64,000 bases of DNA from Palauibacter sp965207805 (GCA_965207805.1 OZ242312.1:2914001-2978000), one strand, 5' to 3'. Shown: positions 9,739-18,377, counted from the first letter of the stretch. Notes: generated by a model from the sequence alone, not told the origin. Made by a program: numbers and translations.

Positions 9739-11763
9739 CTATCTCAGAACGACGGTCCCACCCCGGAGCAGCTCACTCCCGGGCGCGGGGTTCTGTCCCA
9801 CGACGGTCCCCTGTCCGCGCCACTCCACGCGGAGACCGAGCGCGTGCAGGCGCGCGGCCGCCGCCCGCGCGGACAGCCCGGCCAGGTCCGGCAGCGCGAC
9901 GACGCCCCTCCCGCTCGTGTCGGTCCCGTCGGGCGTACCGGCCACGTCCGTTCCGCTGGAGGCGAAGATGACGGCACCCTCCGGCGAGCCGGCCGCAGGC
10001 CCGCTGGACCACGGCCGGGGACGAGCGTCGGAGACGACGAGGCGTGGATCCACCTGTACGCCGTCGGCCGCGAGCGCCGCCTTGAGGGTCGCCTGGCTTG
10101 TAGGCGCCGCGATCGCGCCCCCGTAGTAGACACCGCCCTTCGGGTCTTCGAGTCGCGTGAGGATGACGATTCGCGGGTCATCCGCCGGTGCGAAGCCGAC
10201 GAAGGAGGCGCGGTACCGTCCCGGTGCGTAGCGGCCGTCCACGGCGAGGCGGGCCGTTCCCGTCTTTCCGGCGACCGCGAACCGCGCCATGCTCGCGAGC
10301 GTTCCGGTGCCGTCCCGGACGACCTCCTCCAGCACCCCGCGAACCGCCGCCGCCACTTCCTCGGAAATGACGCGCCTCACGGGAGTCGGGTCGAAGCGGC
10401 GCACCAGGTGCCCGGACGGGTCCCGTATCTCTCGGACGAGGCTTGGCCGCATCAGCACCCCGCCGTTCGCGATGGCCCCATAGGCCAGGGCGAGTTGCAG
10501 GGACGTGGCGGAGATCTCGTACCCGATCGCGTGCGAAGCGGGGCTGAGCGAGGTCCACGACTCGGGCCGGCGGAGGCGCCCCGGCGATTCGGCGAGGTGC
10601 CCCAACTGCGTCCGGATCCCGAAACCGAAGTCACGCAGGTAGCGATGCTGGACTGCGGGCGTCAGGCGGGCGGACAGCTTCGCGGCCCCCACGTTGCTCG
10701 ATTTGGAGATGATCCTTCGCACGCTGAGCGTGTCGTAGCCATGGACGTCCGAGATCACCCTCGAGCCGATCCGCAGCCGGCCATCCTCGACATCCACGAT
10801 CTCGTCCAGATCGACGAGATCTTCGCTGAGGAGGGACGCGAGAAGGAACGGCTTCAGCGTGGAGCCGGGTTCGTACGGATCGCTGAGACCCGAGATCCGG
10901 TCGGCCGCTCCGTCGGTGCGTTCGCTCGCCAGTGCGAGAATCTCGCCGGTACGCGGATCGAGGAGGACGATGTCGCCGCCGCCCGCCCCCGTCTTTGCGA
11001 GCGCGCGCGCAAGTTCGTTCTCGGCGATCCGCTGCAGTTCGGCGTCGAGCGTGAGCACGACATCGTGTCCGGGCACCGCCTCGATGACCTGTCCGCCGGG
11101 CGGACGGTAGGCGTTGCGATGGCCATCGAGTCGAACCTCCGCGCGGCCGGGCTGGCCGACGAGCCAGAAGTCGAGATCGGCCTCGAGGCCTGTTCCGCCG
11201 CGGCCATCGGACCCCACGGCGCCGATGAGACGGCGGCCCATGCTGCGGGGGTATTCTCTCGCGGACCGGCTCTCGAAGTAGATCCCACGTCCGATCGTCC
11301 GCTGTAGCCGCACACGTTCCTCGTCACTCACGTCGCTCGCGGCGAGCGACCAACCGCCCGCGGCTTCCGCGATGGCGCTCCGGCGCTCCGGCGCGACCGG
11401 CACGACCGAGGCAACCGTCTCGATGGCCTCGGCCCGGTCGACGCGCAGTTCGTCTACGGCCAGAAAGACTTGGTATCGCGTGTCCGGCGCCGCGAGGACG
11501 CGGCCGCGACGATCCAGAATCCGCCCGCGTACCGCAGGCAACAGCTCCCATTCCGCGCTCTGTGCGACCTGCCTCGCGCGATGCGCCTCGCCTTCGAGGA
11601 TCTGGAGGTCGCCCAGGCGGACGGCATACGCCAACGCGACGAGGGTGAACGCGACGCCCAGCGCACGATGCCGCGTGCGCTGCGTGCGTGCGAGCGCCGC
11701 CTCCCGCGCGTCGCCCGCAAAGCCCTCGAGCTGCGTCGTGCTGTGAATGCCGAAACGCGTCAC
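9739..11763 (-). CDS. ftsI: FtsI-type class B penicillin-binding protein with C-terminal PASTA domain
   Basis: This transpeptidase crosslinks septal peptidoglycan, paired with FtsW. The 674-residue protein has one N-terminal membrane segment (about residues 33-50), a pedestal domain starting at RGRILDRRGRVLA, and a transpeptidase domain with the active-site serine in STLK (about 301-304), SSN (355-357) and KTGT (500-503). The last 60 or so residues form one PASTA repeat ending in GGTVVLR. PASTA is common in Gram-positive PBP2x-like proteins and rarer in Gram-negative FtsI. Start is the GTG at 11761-11763, overlapping the ftsL stop as GTGA. Confidence 0.94.
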   Translation of the reverse strand: MTRFGIHSTTQLEGFAGDAREAALARTQRTRHRALGVAFTLVALAYAVRLGDLQILEGEAHRARQVAQSAEWELLPAVRGRILDRRGRVLAAPDTRYQVFLAVDELRVDRAEAIETVASVVPVAPERRSAIAEAAGGWSLAASDVSDEERVRLQRTIGRGIYFESRSAREYPRSMGRRLIGAVGSDGRGGTGLEADLDFWLVGQPGRAEVRLDGHRNAYRPPGGQVIEAVPGHDVVLTLDAELQRIAENELARALAKTGAGGGDIVLLDPRTGEILALASERTDGAADRISGLSDPYEPGSTLKPFLLASLLSEDLVDLDEIVDVEDGRLRIGSRVISDVHGYDTLSVRRIISKSSNVGAAKLSARLTPAVQHRYLRDFGFGIRTQLGHLAESPGRLRRPESWTSLSPASHAIGYEISATSLQLALAYGAIANGGVLMRPSLVREIRDPSGHLVRRFDPTPVRRVISEEVAAAVRGVLEEVVRDGTGTLASMARFAVAGKTGTARLAVDGRYAPGRYRASFVGFAPADDPRIVILTRLEDPKGGVYYGGAIAAPTSQATLKAALAADGVQVDPRLVVSDARPRPWSSGPAAGSPEGAVIFASSGTDVAGTPDGTDTSGRGVVALPDLAGLSARAAAARLHALGLRVEWRGQGTVVGQNPAPGSELLRGGTVVLR

Positions 11764-12122
11764 CTGTCCGCTCCCCTGCCGGAACCCTCCACCTCTTCTT
11801 CAGCCGGCGAGTATCCGGCATCGACCTGCAGCAGTTGCTCTTCCCCTGCCCTCTGCAGTCCAAGTGCTTCCGCCGCGCGCTCTATCCGCGCCGGCGCCGC
11901 GAGTGAATCGACCCGCGCCCGCGCGGCATCGATCCGGTCCGTGACGACCCGATCCTCCGCCTCGATTCCTCGACGCTCGGCCATCAGCCTCCGCCCTTCC
12001 TCGCCCCGACGGACCACGCGCGCCAACGAAGCTGCCAGCGCGATGATTGCCACCCCGACAACCAACCACCGCAGGAGGGTTCTGCGACGGACCCTCCGTA
12101 CGCTCCCGCTCCCGTGGTTCAT
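11760..12122 (-). CDS. ftsL: FtsL-like septum protein
   Basis: The 120-residue product has a short basic N-terminus, one membrane helix (LLRWLVVGVAIIALAASLA, about 16-34) and then a charged, helix-prone region with leucine-zipper-like spacing, followed by a short acidic tail. This layout, and the place between rsmH and ftsI, are those of FtsL, which bridges FtsQ/FtsB to FtsW/FtsI. Sequence conservation in this family is too low for motif-level proof, so the name rests mainly on topology and synteny. The ATG at 12120-12122 overlaps the rsmH stop as ATGA; a longer frame upstream would just shadow rsmH. Confidence 0.82.
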   Translation of the reverse strand: MNHGSGSVRRVRRRTLLRWLVVGVAIIALAASLARVVRRGEEGRRLMAERRGIEAEDRVVTDRIDAARARVDSLAAPARIERAAEALGLQRAGEEQLLQVDAGYSPAEEEVEGSGRGADR

Positions 12123-13108
12123 GCGCCGCCCGCCTGCTCGTCCGTACCGCGCTTCTCCCACACTCGGAGTCGCGCGCTGCGTGCCCGCGGATTCCGGGCT
12201 ACCTCCTCGGCCGAGGGGCGCGAAGGCCGGCGCGTCAGCGTCCGACCCAGCGACTGTCCCCGGCACCGGCACTCCGGAAGACCCGGAGGGCAGCGGCAGT
12301 CGGCGGACCAGTTTCGAAACGCGTCCTTCACCAACCGGTCCTCCAGCGAGTGGTACGACAGCACCGCCAACCGCCCACCCGGAGCGAGCCGGCCTCGTAT
12401 CCCTTCGAGCCCCTCGCTCAGCGCGGACAACTCGTCGTTGACCGCGATCCGCAGAGCCTGGAACAGCCTGGCTTTCTGCTTCTCCTGCGCCGACCGACCC
12501 AGCACCGCCGACAACGCGGCCACGAGGTCGTCACTCGTGCTGAAGGGCCGGATCTTCCTCCGCCGCACCACCTCACGTGAGAGCGTCCGCCACCTACGCT
12601 CTTCCCCATCACGGAAGACCCGGCCCAACTCGCGTTCGTCCGCCCGATTCAGCAACTCGGCGGCGGACCTTGTGTCGCGCGCCCTCTCGTCCATCCGCAT
12701 GCGCAACGGCGTGCCCGGACGGAACGAAAAACCGCGCTTCTGTGTGTCGATCTGGTGCGACGAGACGCCCAGGTCCATCAGGGCTCCCGCCAGACCGTCC
12801 ATCTCCGCGGCGAACTCCGGACGGGCCACGTCCCTGAAGTTCGCCCGTATCAGCTTCACCCGTTCGCCTGCCGAGGCGAGCCGCCGCTTCGCGGCCTCGA
12901 TCGCCTCCGCATCCTGATCGATCCCGATCACGCGCACGGCCGATCCGGTTTCCAGCAGCCGGATCGCATGCCCCGCACCGCCGACCGTCGCATCCAGGAA
13001 AACGCCTCCGCACTCCGGGCGAAGCCACCGCAGCACCTCATCCGGCATGACCGGCGTGTGCCGAAACGTCTCCTCTGTCACTCCGTCGGCTTCCTCGACT
13101 CCCCCCAC
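12119..13108 (-). CDS. rsmH: 16S rRNA (cytosine(1402)-N(4))-methyltransferase RsmH
   Basis: RsmH (MraW) methylates N4 of C1402 in 16S rRNA using S-adenosylmethionine. Motifs are FRHTPVMPDEVL at the N-terminus, the SAM-binding FLDATVGGAGHA, the family signature LMDLGVSSHQID, then RGFSFRPGTPLRMRMD, and FQALRIAVNDEL with SYHSLEDRLVK near the end. The coordinate given uses the first GTG (13106-13108), which lacks a clear ribosome-binding site; a second GTG nine codons later (13079-13081) is preceded by GGGGGA and GAGGA and may be the true start. A 22-base gap separates it from mraZ. Confidence 0.95.
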   Translation of the reverse strand: MGGVEEADGVTEETFRHTPVMPDEVLRWLRPECGGVFLDATVGGAGHAIRLLETGSAVRVIGIDQDAEAIEAAKRRLASAGERVKLIRANFRDVARPEFAAEMDGLAGALMDLGVSSHQIDTQKRGFSFRPGTPLRMRMDERARDTRSAAELLNRADERELGRVFRDGEERRWRTLSREVVRRRKIRPFSTSDDLVAALSAVLGRSAQEKQKARLFQALRIAVNDELSALSEGLEGIRGRLAPGGRLAVLSYHSLEDRLVKDAFRNWSADCRCPPGLPECRCRGQSLGRTLTRRPSRPSAEEVARNPRARSARLRVWEKRGTDEQAGGA

Positions 13109-13130
13109 CGTGCCGTGATCGGAAAACCCG

Positions 13131-13562
13131 TCATGCGAACACCGTCTCTATCAATCGATCGAAGTCCTCGTCCGTCTCACTCGTCACGCTCTCGAACGTC
13201 TCCGGATTCCAGATCTGGACGTGGCTGATCGCGCCCACGACCAGCGCTTCACTTCCGAGCGCGACCGCTCTTCGCATCCTCTCCGGTATCAGGATCCGTC
13301 CCTGCGCGTCCGGCGAGACCTGCACGGCGTCCGCCGTCACGCGAAGCACCTGGGGGCGAAAGTGCGGTTGCCGTCTCGACATCTCCCGGAGTTCGTCCTG
13401 CACGTCTGCCCAGGCGTCTTCCGGATAGAGCGACAGCGCGTCGGGTTGCGTCTTGAGGAGGACGAACGGCTCCCGTTCCCGGCCCTTTCGAAAAGGCGCC
13501 GGTAGGCTGACCCGACCCTGCGAGTCGAGTTGATGTCGATAACTCCCCAGAAAGCCTGGCAA
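13131..13562 (-). CDS. mraZ: MraZ, transcriptional regulator and first gene of the dcw cluster
   Basis: MraZ is a double SpoVT-AbrB-fold DNA-binding protein that controls its own operon in bacteria studied so far. The two signature halves are visible: FLGSYRHQLDSQGRVSLPAPFR and, about 70 residues later, VQVSPDAQGRILIPERMR. The start is taken as TTG (13560-13562) with AAGG six bases upstream, giving 143 residues, the usual family size. A GTG at 13614-13616 would add 18 residues without family similarity and would begin inside the MraZ-box array, so it is less likely. Confidence 0.93.
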   Translation of the reverse strand: MPGFLGSYRHQLDSQGRVSLPAPFRKGREREPFVLLKTQPDALSLYPEDAWADVQDELREMSRRQPHFRPQVLRVTADAVQVSPDAQGRILIPERMRRAVALGSEALVVGAISHVQIWNPETFESVTSETDEDFDRLIETVFA

Positions 13563-13595
13563 ATCGTGCCTTCGACATTCTTCGAGGGTGTCCCT

Positions 13596-13630
13596 CCCAG
13601 AACGACCCGTTTCCACCCACCGAAACCCAC
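13596..13630 (-). promoter_or_regulatory. Array of four MraZ-type boxes in the mraZ leader
   Basis: Read on the minus strand, the pentamers GTGGG, GTGGG, ACGGG and CTGGG follow each other with exactly 5-base spacers (13626-13630, 13616-13620, 13606-13610, 13596-13600). MraZ is known to bind TGGG-type direct repeats with 10-bp periodicity upstream of its gene. Here the array starts right after the -10 element and lies in the leader, so binding would be expected to block initiation or early elongation. Operator function is inferred. Confidence 0.82.
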
Positions 13631-13657
13631 CTTATAGGGCCTGGCGATGGGTGTCAA
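13631..13657 (-). promoter_or_regulatory. Sigma70-like promoter of the dcw cluster
   Basis: On the minus strand a perfect -35 hexamer TTGACA (13652-13657) is followed after 15 bases by TATAAG (13631-13636). The spacer is short, but both hexamers are strong and they sit directly upstream of the MraZ boxes and mraZ. No other good promoter is seen between the terminator at 13693-13729 and mraZ. Confidence 0.72.
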
Positions 13658-13692
13658 CCCCTTTTCTCCCCATCTCATACCATCGCGGAGCG

Positions 13693-13729
13693 AAAAAAAC
13701 GCCCGGCCCGCAGCGAAGCGAGCCGGGCG
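13693..13729 (-). terminator. Rho-independent terminator of the TPR-protein gene
   Basis: An 8-bp perfect stem CGCCCGGC / GCCGGGCG (13700-13707 and 13722-13729) is followed on the minus strand by seven T residues (complement of 13693-13699). It lies about 50 bases after the stop of the TPR gene and upstream of the mraZ promoter, insulating the dcw operon. Confidence 0.85.
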
Positions 13730-13776
13730 CGACGGCCTCGAACGTCGGGTGCGCCCCCGGCGGGGCGCCGTCGGGT

Positions 13777-15570
13777 TTACCGGCGATCGCAGGACGCTTC
13801 GATGATCGACTGCTGACGGTACAACTGGACATCGAGCGCTTCGCGGATCTGCTGCTGGCTCCCGGCCTGGTGGCTTCCCGCCTGCCCCAGGTGCGGGCTC
13901 ACGCTCTGAAAGGCGTTGAGCGCGTTGCGCGCCGGCGCGCACGCCTCATCGTCCTCGTTGCGGCTATCGTAGGCGCTTCCCTGCAGGTAGTAGCCGAACG
14001 CGATGAAGAAGTGCATCTGCTCCGACGCAGCCGGATCCTGGACGAACTCCGCGGCGACGGCGAACAGTTCGAGCGCCGTGGCGACCTCACCCACATCGAT
14101 CGCGGCCGGGTTGGACAGCGCCCTGGACTGGGCCTCGAAGTGATTCGTGTAGGCCAGGCCGAAGATCGCATTCGCGATCTGATTCGGGTCCGCCCCGCTT
14201 TCCACAGCGGCACGGAAGTCGGCGATCGCCCCCTCGATGTCACCCGTCTGCAGCTTGAGCGCCGCGAGGCGCTGCCGTCCGTTCGGCACGTCGGGGTCGT
14301 ACGCCAGCGCCTGCTCCAGCTCCGCCACGCCCATCTCCGGATTCTCCATCCGATCGTAGATCGTCGCGCGGGAAGAGTGCACCTGCGCGAGCAACTCCTC
14401 GCGGGACATCTCGCCTTCGCCGTTGCCATCCGAATTCGAAATCGACTCGAGCGCCTGATCCGAGAAGTCGAGCGCGTCGTCGTACTCCTCGAGGAGCATG
14501 TACGCATTCGTCGCGTTGGAGAGCGTCGACGGGTTCACGGCGTCGCCCTGCAGGTCCACGAGCTTGCCCGAAGCATCGACGGCGACGCGGATCATGGCGG
14601 GATCGGTGACTGCCCCATCCGTCTGTCCGGCCTGCAGGGCCGCGCCCGTCAGGTACTCGAGGAGGTCCACGTTGTCCGGCGCGCGCTCCACGCCGTCCTG
14701 GAGGAGTTGCACCGTCTCGGCCCAGCTCCCGGCCTGCGTGAGGTCGTAGGCGATCCGCAACCGGATGTCCACCTCGTCCGGCCGGAAGTCGAGATACCGC
14801 TGGTAGTAGCGAAGCGACGCGGCGCCGTCGCCCAATTGCGCGTACGAGAACGCGAGAGATTCCAGGGCTTCGGTGTCCGACGCGTTGTTGTCGACGACGC
14901 GCTGCAGGTCGGCGACCGCATCGGCCCACGCCTCGTTGAGCATGTGCGCGCGGCCGCGCAGATAGTGCGCCCGGTCGCTCTCGGGGTTGAGCGCCAGGGC
15001 CGCGTTGCAGTTGGAGATCGCGTCCATGGGCTGCTCGGAGGCGAGGTAGTCGCCGCAAAACGCCAGCGAACGGAGGTACTCGACGCCCTGCCCGAGCTGT
15101 GCCATGATCTGGGCGCCCGCCTCCTGGTGGGAGTCGTCGTCCGCCACCGAGAAGGCCCTCATCGGGAGTTCGTCCCCGCTGCGGGGCTCGATGAAGTTGA
15201 CGTCGACTTCAACCCCTCCGCCGGTCGCGACCGCCGTCCCGACCATGACGAGGGCGGCCTCCATCTGCAGCCCGAGCTGCCGCCAGTCGATCGCGGTCAT
15301 CGTTCTCTCGTCGAGATCGAAATCGTCGATCAGATCGCGCGCATCGTCGCGTTCGATGGCGATGTAACCGGGGAAGATCCTGAGCCCATCCCGGATTTCT
15401 TCGGCGATGCGCTCGCCGAAACGGCGGTCGACCGGCTCGGTCGCCGCGACGGGGGCGACCAGAATCAGCAGGTCGCTCGTCTGCGCCTCGAGCGCCCGAG
15501 GCGCCGCCGGAAGGGAGAGGACGGCGACCCCGGCCGCCACCCACGGGAGAATGTTCCGCGTGCTTCTCAT
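13777..15570 (-). CDS. Exported TPR-repeat protein with TolB/FlgO-like N-terminal domain
   Basis: The 597-residue protein begins with a signal peptide (MRSTRNILPWVAAGVAVLSL, then a cleavage region ending LEAQ), so it is probably periplasmic. Residues of about 35-140 (from LLILVAPVA to FIEPRSG) resemble the small alpha/beta domain seen at the N-terminus of TolB-like and FlgO-like TPR proteins. The rest is tetratricopeptide repeats, for example NCNAALALNPESDRAHYLRG and ELEQALAYDPDVPNGRQ. The ATG (15568-15570) is preceded by GAGGT at good spacing; a longer frame would lack the N-terminal signal. It likely serves as a protein-interaction scaffold; no specific partner can be named. It is a single-gene unit ended by its own terminator. 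Confidence 0.8.
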   Translation of the reverse strand: MRSTRNILPWVAAGVAVLSLPAAPRALEAQTSDLLILVAPVAATEPVDRRFGERIAEEIRDGLRIFPGYIAIERDDARDLIDDFDLDERTMTAIDWRQLGLQMEAALVMVGTAVATGGGVEVDVNFIEPRSGDELPMRAFSVADDDSHQEAGAQIMAQLGQGVEYLRSLAFCGDYLASEQPMDAISNCNAALALNPESDRAHYLRGRAHMLNEAWADAVADLQRVVDNNASDTEALESLAFSYAQLGDGAASLRYYQRYLDFRPDEVDIRLRIAYDLTQAGSWAETVQLLQDGVERAPDNVDLLEYLTGAALQAGQTDGAVTDPAMIRVAVDASGKLVDLQGDAVNPSTLSNATNAYMLLEEYDDALDFSDQALESISNSDGNGEGEMSREELLAQVHSSRATIYDRMENPEMGVAELEQALAYDPDVPNGRQRLAALKLQTGDIEGAIADFRAAVESGADPNQIANAIFGLAYTNHFEAQSRALSNPAAIDVGEVATALELFAVAAEFVQDPAASEQMHFFIAFGYYLQGSAYDSRNEDDEACAPARNALNAFQSVSPHLGQAGSHQAGSQQQIREALDVQLYRQQSIIEASCDRR

Positions 15571-15713
15571 CGAGTACCTCGGACCGTTCGTGCAACAGAC
15601 AAGCGCACGGATCACAGGGCCGTGCGACACACCAAAACCGGCATTACTTCGAAACAAGGGTATCAAGGTCGATTAATGCAAGCCGCCGCCGCGCGCAAGT
15701 CGCGATCCGAGGA

Positions 15714-16181
15714 TCACCGCGCCAGCTTCTCACGCACACAGCCCGTGAAGCGATTGAACATAACATTCGAGACCGATTGAATCACGCCGCCGCGCCCGAA
15801 CGACGCAAGCCGTCCGGTCAGCGCGATGGACTGCGACACCCATATCCGGGTTCCTCCGACCCCCTCCTCTTCTACAGACTGGAGTTGACTCAACATCGTC
15901 ATTCTCACGTTGCCGCTGCCCCGGCGATCCCGTCCCTCCCCCGTCATCTTCATGTGATGGCGTCCGGCGTCGAGTTCGTCGAAGCGGATCTCGCCCAGGA
16001 AGCGCGTCCCGATGGGGCCGAGCTTCAGCCCGATCTCGCCCCGGTACGTACGCTCGTCAACAGCTTCGAGCAGTGTCGCGCCCGGCAGGCACTCGACGAT
16101 GCGCTCGGGATCCGTCAGAAAGCTCCAGACCTCGTCCACGGGCTGCGGAACCTCGAAACTCTTTTCTATCTCGATCGCCAT
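15714..16181 (-). CDS. coxG: SRPBCC-fold protein, CoxG (carbon monoxide dehydrogenase subunit G) family
   Basis: The 155-residue product fits the CoxG branch of the START/SRPBCC ligand-binding fold: an N-terminal FEVPQPVDEVWSFLTDPERIVECLPGA, then LKLGPIGTRFLGEI, and a C-terminal amphipathic stretch. In carboxydotrophs CoxG helps anchor CO dehydrogenase to the membrane, but the family is far wider than CO oxidisers. It is divergent from coxD-coxE homologues, separated by 175 bases that should hold both promoters. No CO dehydrogenase structural gene (coxL, coxM, coxS) occurs in the window, so CO metabolism cannot be claimed. Confidence 0.8.
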   Translation of the reverse strand: MAIEIEKSFEVPQPVDEVWSFLTDPERIVECLPGATLLEAVDERTYRGEIGLKLGPIGTRFLGEIRFDELDAGRHHMKMTGEGRDRRGSGNVRMTMLSQLQSVEEEGVGGTRIWVSQSIALTGRLASFGRGGVIQSVSNVMFNRFTGCVREKLAR

Positions 16182-16356
16182 CGTCGTTCCTGGGAGGTTT
16201 GCGTGTGCGTGGAGCGAAGCCGGACGGGAACGGATCGCGGGTCGGGCGTCGTCTCCGGGGGAGCGGTTATATTGCCGGGAGCGGCTCTACCGCGGATCGG
16301 CTTCCACCGGAAGCTGAGATTGCCGCGTCGCACCCGCAACCGGGGAGGTCGTCGCC

Positions 16357-17241
16357 TTGCAACCGGACATCGCGAAGATCATCGAGGAACTCGAAGCGGT
16401 GGGCTACATCGCCGACCGGGGGATCGCGACGGCGGTCCATCTCGGCCTCGCCATGGAGAAGCCGCTCCTCGTCGAGGGGGCCGCCGGCGTCGGCAAGACC
16501 GAGATCGCCAAGGCGGTCTCCATGTGGCTCGGGGCGGAACTCATTCGTCTCCAATGCTACGAGGGGCTCGACCTTCCCACGGCCCTCTACGAGTGGAACT
16601 ACCAGAAGCAGCTCCTCCACATCCGCCTGCAGGACGGCGACGGAGATGCCGAAGCGGTCCAGCGTACGATCTTCGGGCCGGACTTTCTGCTCGAGCGGCC
16701 GCTCCTGCGCGCGATTCGCTGCGAGACGCGTCCCGTCCTTCTCATCGACGAGGTGGACCGCGCGGACGAGGAGTTCGAGGCGTTCCTGCTCGAGTTGCTG
16801 TCGGACTTTCAGGTCTCGATCCCGGAGCTGGGTACGGTGGAGGCCCGGACGCGGCCCGTCGTCGTGCTCACGTCGAACGGGACGCGCGAGCTGTCGGACG
16901 CGCTGCGGCGGCGCTGCCTCTACCTGTGGATCGATTATCCCGAGCCGGCGCGAGAGGTCGAGATTCTGCGGCGGCGACGCCCGGACATCGCGGCCGCCCG
17001 GGCGGGGCAGGCCGTGAAGCTGGCCCAGCGGCTGCGAGGTGAGCGGCTCGCGAAGCCCCCCGGCGTGGCGGAGACGCTGGATTTCGCCGCGGCCCTGGAG
17101 CACCTGGGGCCGGACCCCCTGCGCCCGGCGACGGCGCGCGACGCGATCGGGGCGCTCGTGAAGGACCCGAACGACCTGGCCGGGCTGACGGAGGAGCGAC
17201 TGGGGGAACTGCTCGGCTCGTCGGGGGACAGCGGGAGTTGA
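16357..17241 (+). CDS. coxD: MoxR-family AAA+ ATPase, CoxD-like
   Basis: The 294-residue AAA+ protein has Walker A GAAGVGKT (about 41-48), Walker B LLIDEVD (about 128-134), sensor 1 VVLTSNGTREL and the arginine-rich LRRRCLYLWIDYP motif of MoxR proteins. In the CO dehydrogenase system CoxD acts with CoxE to insert sulfur and copper into the active site; more generally MoxR ATPases paired with VWA proteins mature or remodel enzymes. The TTG start (16357-16359) follows a strong GGGGAGG. Its stop overlaps the start of the VWA gene, so the two are translationally coupled. Confidence 0.87.
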   Translation: MQPDIAKIIEELEAVGYIADRGIATAVHLGLAMEKPLLVEGAAGVGKTEIAKAVSMWLGAELIRLQCYEGLDLPTALYEWNYQKQLLHIRLQDGDGDAEAVQRTIFGPDFLLERPLLRAIRCETRPVLLIDEVDRADEEFEAFLLELLSDFQVSIPELGTVEARTRPVVVLTSNGTRELSDALRRRCLYLWIDYPEPAREVEILRRRRPDIAAARAGQAVKLAQRLRGERLAKPPGVAETLDFAAALEHLGPDPLRPATARDAIGALVKDPNDLAGLTEERLGELLGSSGDSGS

Positions 17242-18377
17242 CGCCGGAGCGCGTCGTCGACCTGGGCCGGCGACTGCGCGGCGAAGGCGTGGCCTGCGCG
17301 CTCTCCGAGTCCACGGCGGCGGTCGCCGCGCTCCCGCATATCGACACGGAGGACGTGGAGGACGTCAGAGCGGGCCTCCGCGCCGCGTTCTGCTCGAGCC
17401 CCGCGGACCTCGAGATCTTCGAGCGCTGCTTCCCCGCGTGGTGGCGGGGAGGGCAGCCGTCATCCGCGGTCGACGACCTCCTGTCGAAGGCCGCGGCGGA
17501 CCGGGGGGACCGGCCGGCGGCCGACACGCCTTCCGGACCGGGCGGGCTCGCCGCGGCGGCCCGCGCGGATGCCGCGGAGCACGCGGGCGACGAGCCGGAC
17601 TCGCGGGAGCGCCCGATCGGCGCCGTGTACAGCGCCGCCCACTCGCTCGCGCGACGCTCCTTCGCCTCGATCGGCGACGACGAACTGCGCGAGGTCGACG
17701 CCTGGCTCGAACGGCTGATGGTCCGGCTGTCCACGCGACGCAGCCGCCGACTGGAGCCCGGCGGCCGCCGGGGGCCGATCGACGTGCGGAGAACGCTGAG
17801 GTCGCTCGTCGCGCACGAGGGCGAACTCGTTCGCCTGGCGCGGCGGCGGCGACGGCACGTACCGCCGCAACTCGTCGTCCTGTGCGACGTGAGCGGCTCG
17901 ATGGAGCGCTACAGTCGCTTCCTGCTGCGTTTTCTTCTGGGGTGCGGGCGCGCGCGGGACATCCAGACCTTCGCCTTCAGCACCCGTCTCACGCACCTCA
18001 CGCCGTGGCTGGCCGGCGAAGAGATCGACCCCGCGCTGGACCGCCTGCGGGCCCGCGGCTGGTCGAGCGGGACCCGGATCGGCGAGTGCCTGGAGACGTT
18101 CGTGACCCGGCACGGCCAGCGGATGCTCGGCCGGCGGACACTCGTCATCATCCTCTCCGACGGACTCGACCAGGGCGAGGTCGAACCCCTCCGGCGCGCC
18201 ATGGGCTGGATTCAGCGGCGCGCGCGCCGGGTGATCTGGCTCAATCCCCTGCTCGAAAGTTCCCGCTACGCGCCCGAAGCCAGGGGCATGCGCACCGCGC
18301 TCCCGTACGTGGACTACTTCCAGTCAGGGCACAGCCTCGAAGCGCTGAGGACGCTCCCGGGGCTGCTCAGATTGTGA
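17238..18377 (+). CDS. coxE: VWA-domain protein, CoxE-like partner of the MoxR ATPase
   Basis: The 379-residue protein ends in a von Willebrand A domain with the metal-ion site DVSGSM (about 217-222), the distal SSGTRIGECL and LVIILSDGLDQGE. The N-terminal half, with RRSRRLEPGGRRGPIDVRRTLR before the VWA domain, is typical of CoxE. It starts at a TTG overlapping the coxD stop (TTGA). MoxR-VWA pairs work together as chaperone-like maturation machines; the client here is unknown because no cox structural genes are nearby. A Pro/Ala/Asp-rich linker at about 85-125 is poorly conserved. Confidence 0.87.
   Translation: MTPERVVDLGRRLRGEGVACALSESTAAVAALPHIDTEDVEDVRAGLRAAFCSSPADLEIFERCFPAWWRGGQPSSAVDDLLSKAAADRGDRPAADTPSGPGGLAAAARADAAEHAGDEPDSRERPIGAVYSAAHSLARRSFASIGDDELREVDAWLERLMVRLSTRRSRRLEPGGRRGPIDVRRTLRSLVAHEGELVRLARRRRRHVPPQLVVLCDVSGSMERYSRFLLRFLLGCGRARDIQTFAFSTRLTHLTPWLAGEEIDPALDRLRARGWSSGTRIGECLETFVTRHGQRMLGRRTLVIILSDGLDQGEVEPLRRAMGWIQRRARRVIWLNPLLESSRYAPEARGMRTALPYVDYFQSGHSLEALRTLPGLLRL

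Noticed and set aside
13614..13616. GTG as mraZ start
   Set aside because: It lies within the MraZ-box array and adds residues without family similarity; the TTG at 13560-13562 has a ribosome-binding site and gives normal length.
15640..15690. TTGATA-like promoter upstream of the TPR gene
   Set aside because: The nearest -10-like TAATGC is only 14 bases away and no better pair is found; too weak to list.
13588..15780. 730-codon open frame on the plus strand opposite the TPR gene
   Set aside because: It is exactly antisense to a gene with a signal peptide and TPR repeats; high GC removes stop codons from the opposite strand. The product is low-complexity with no motif.
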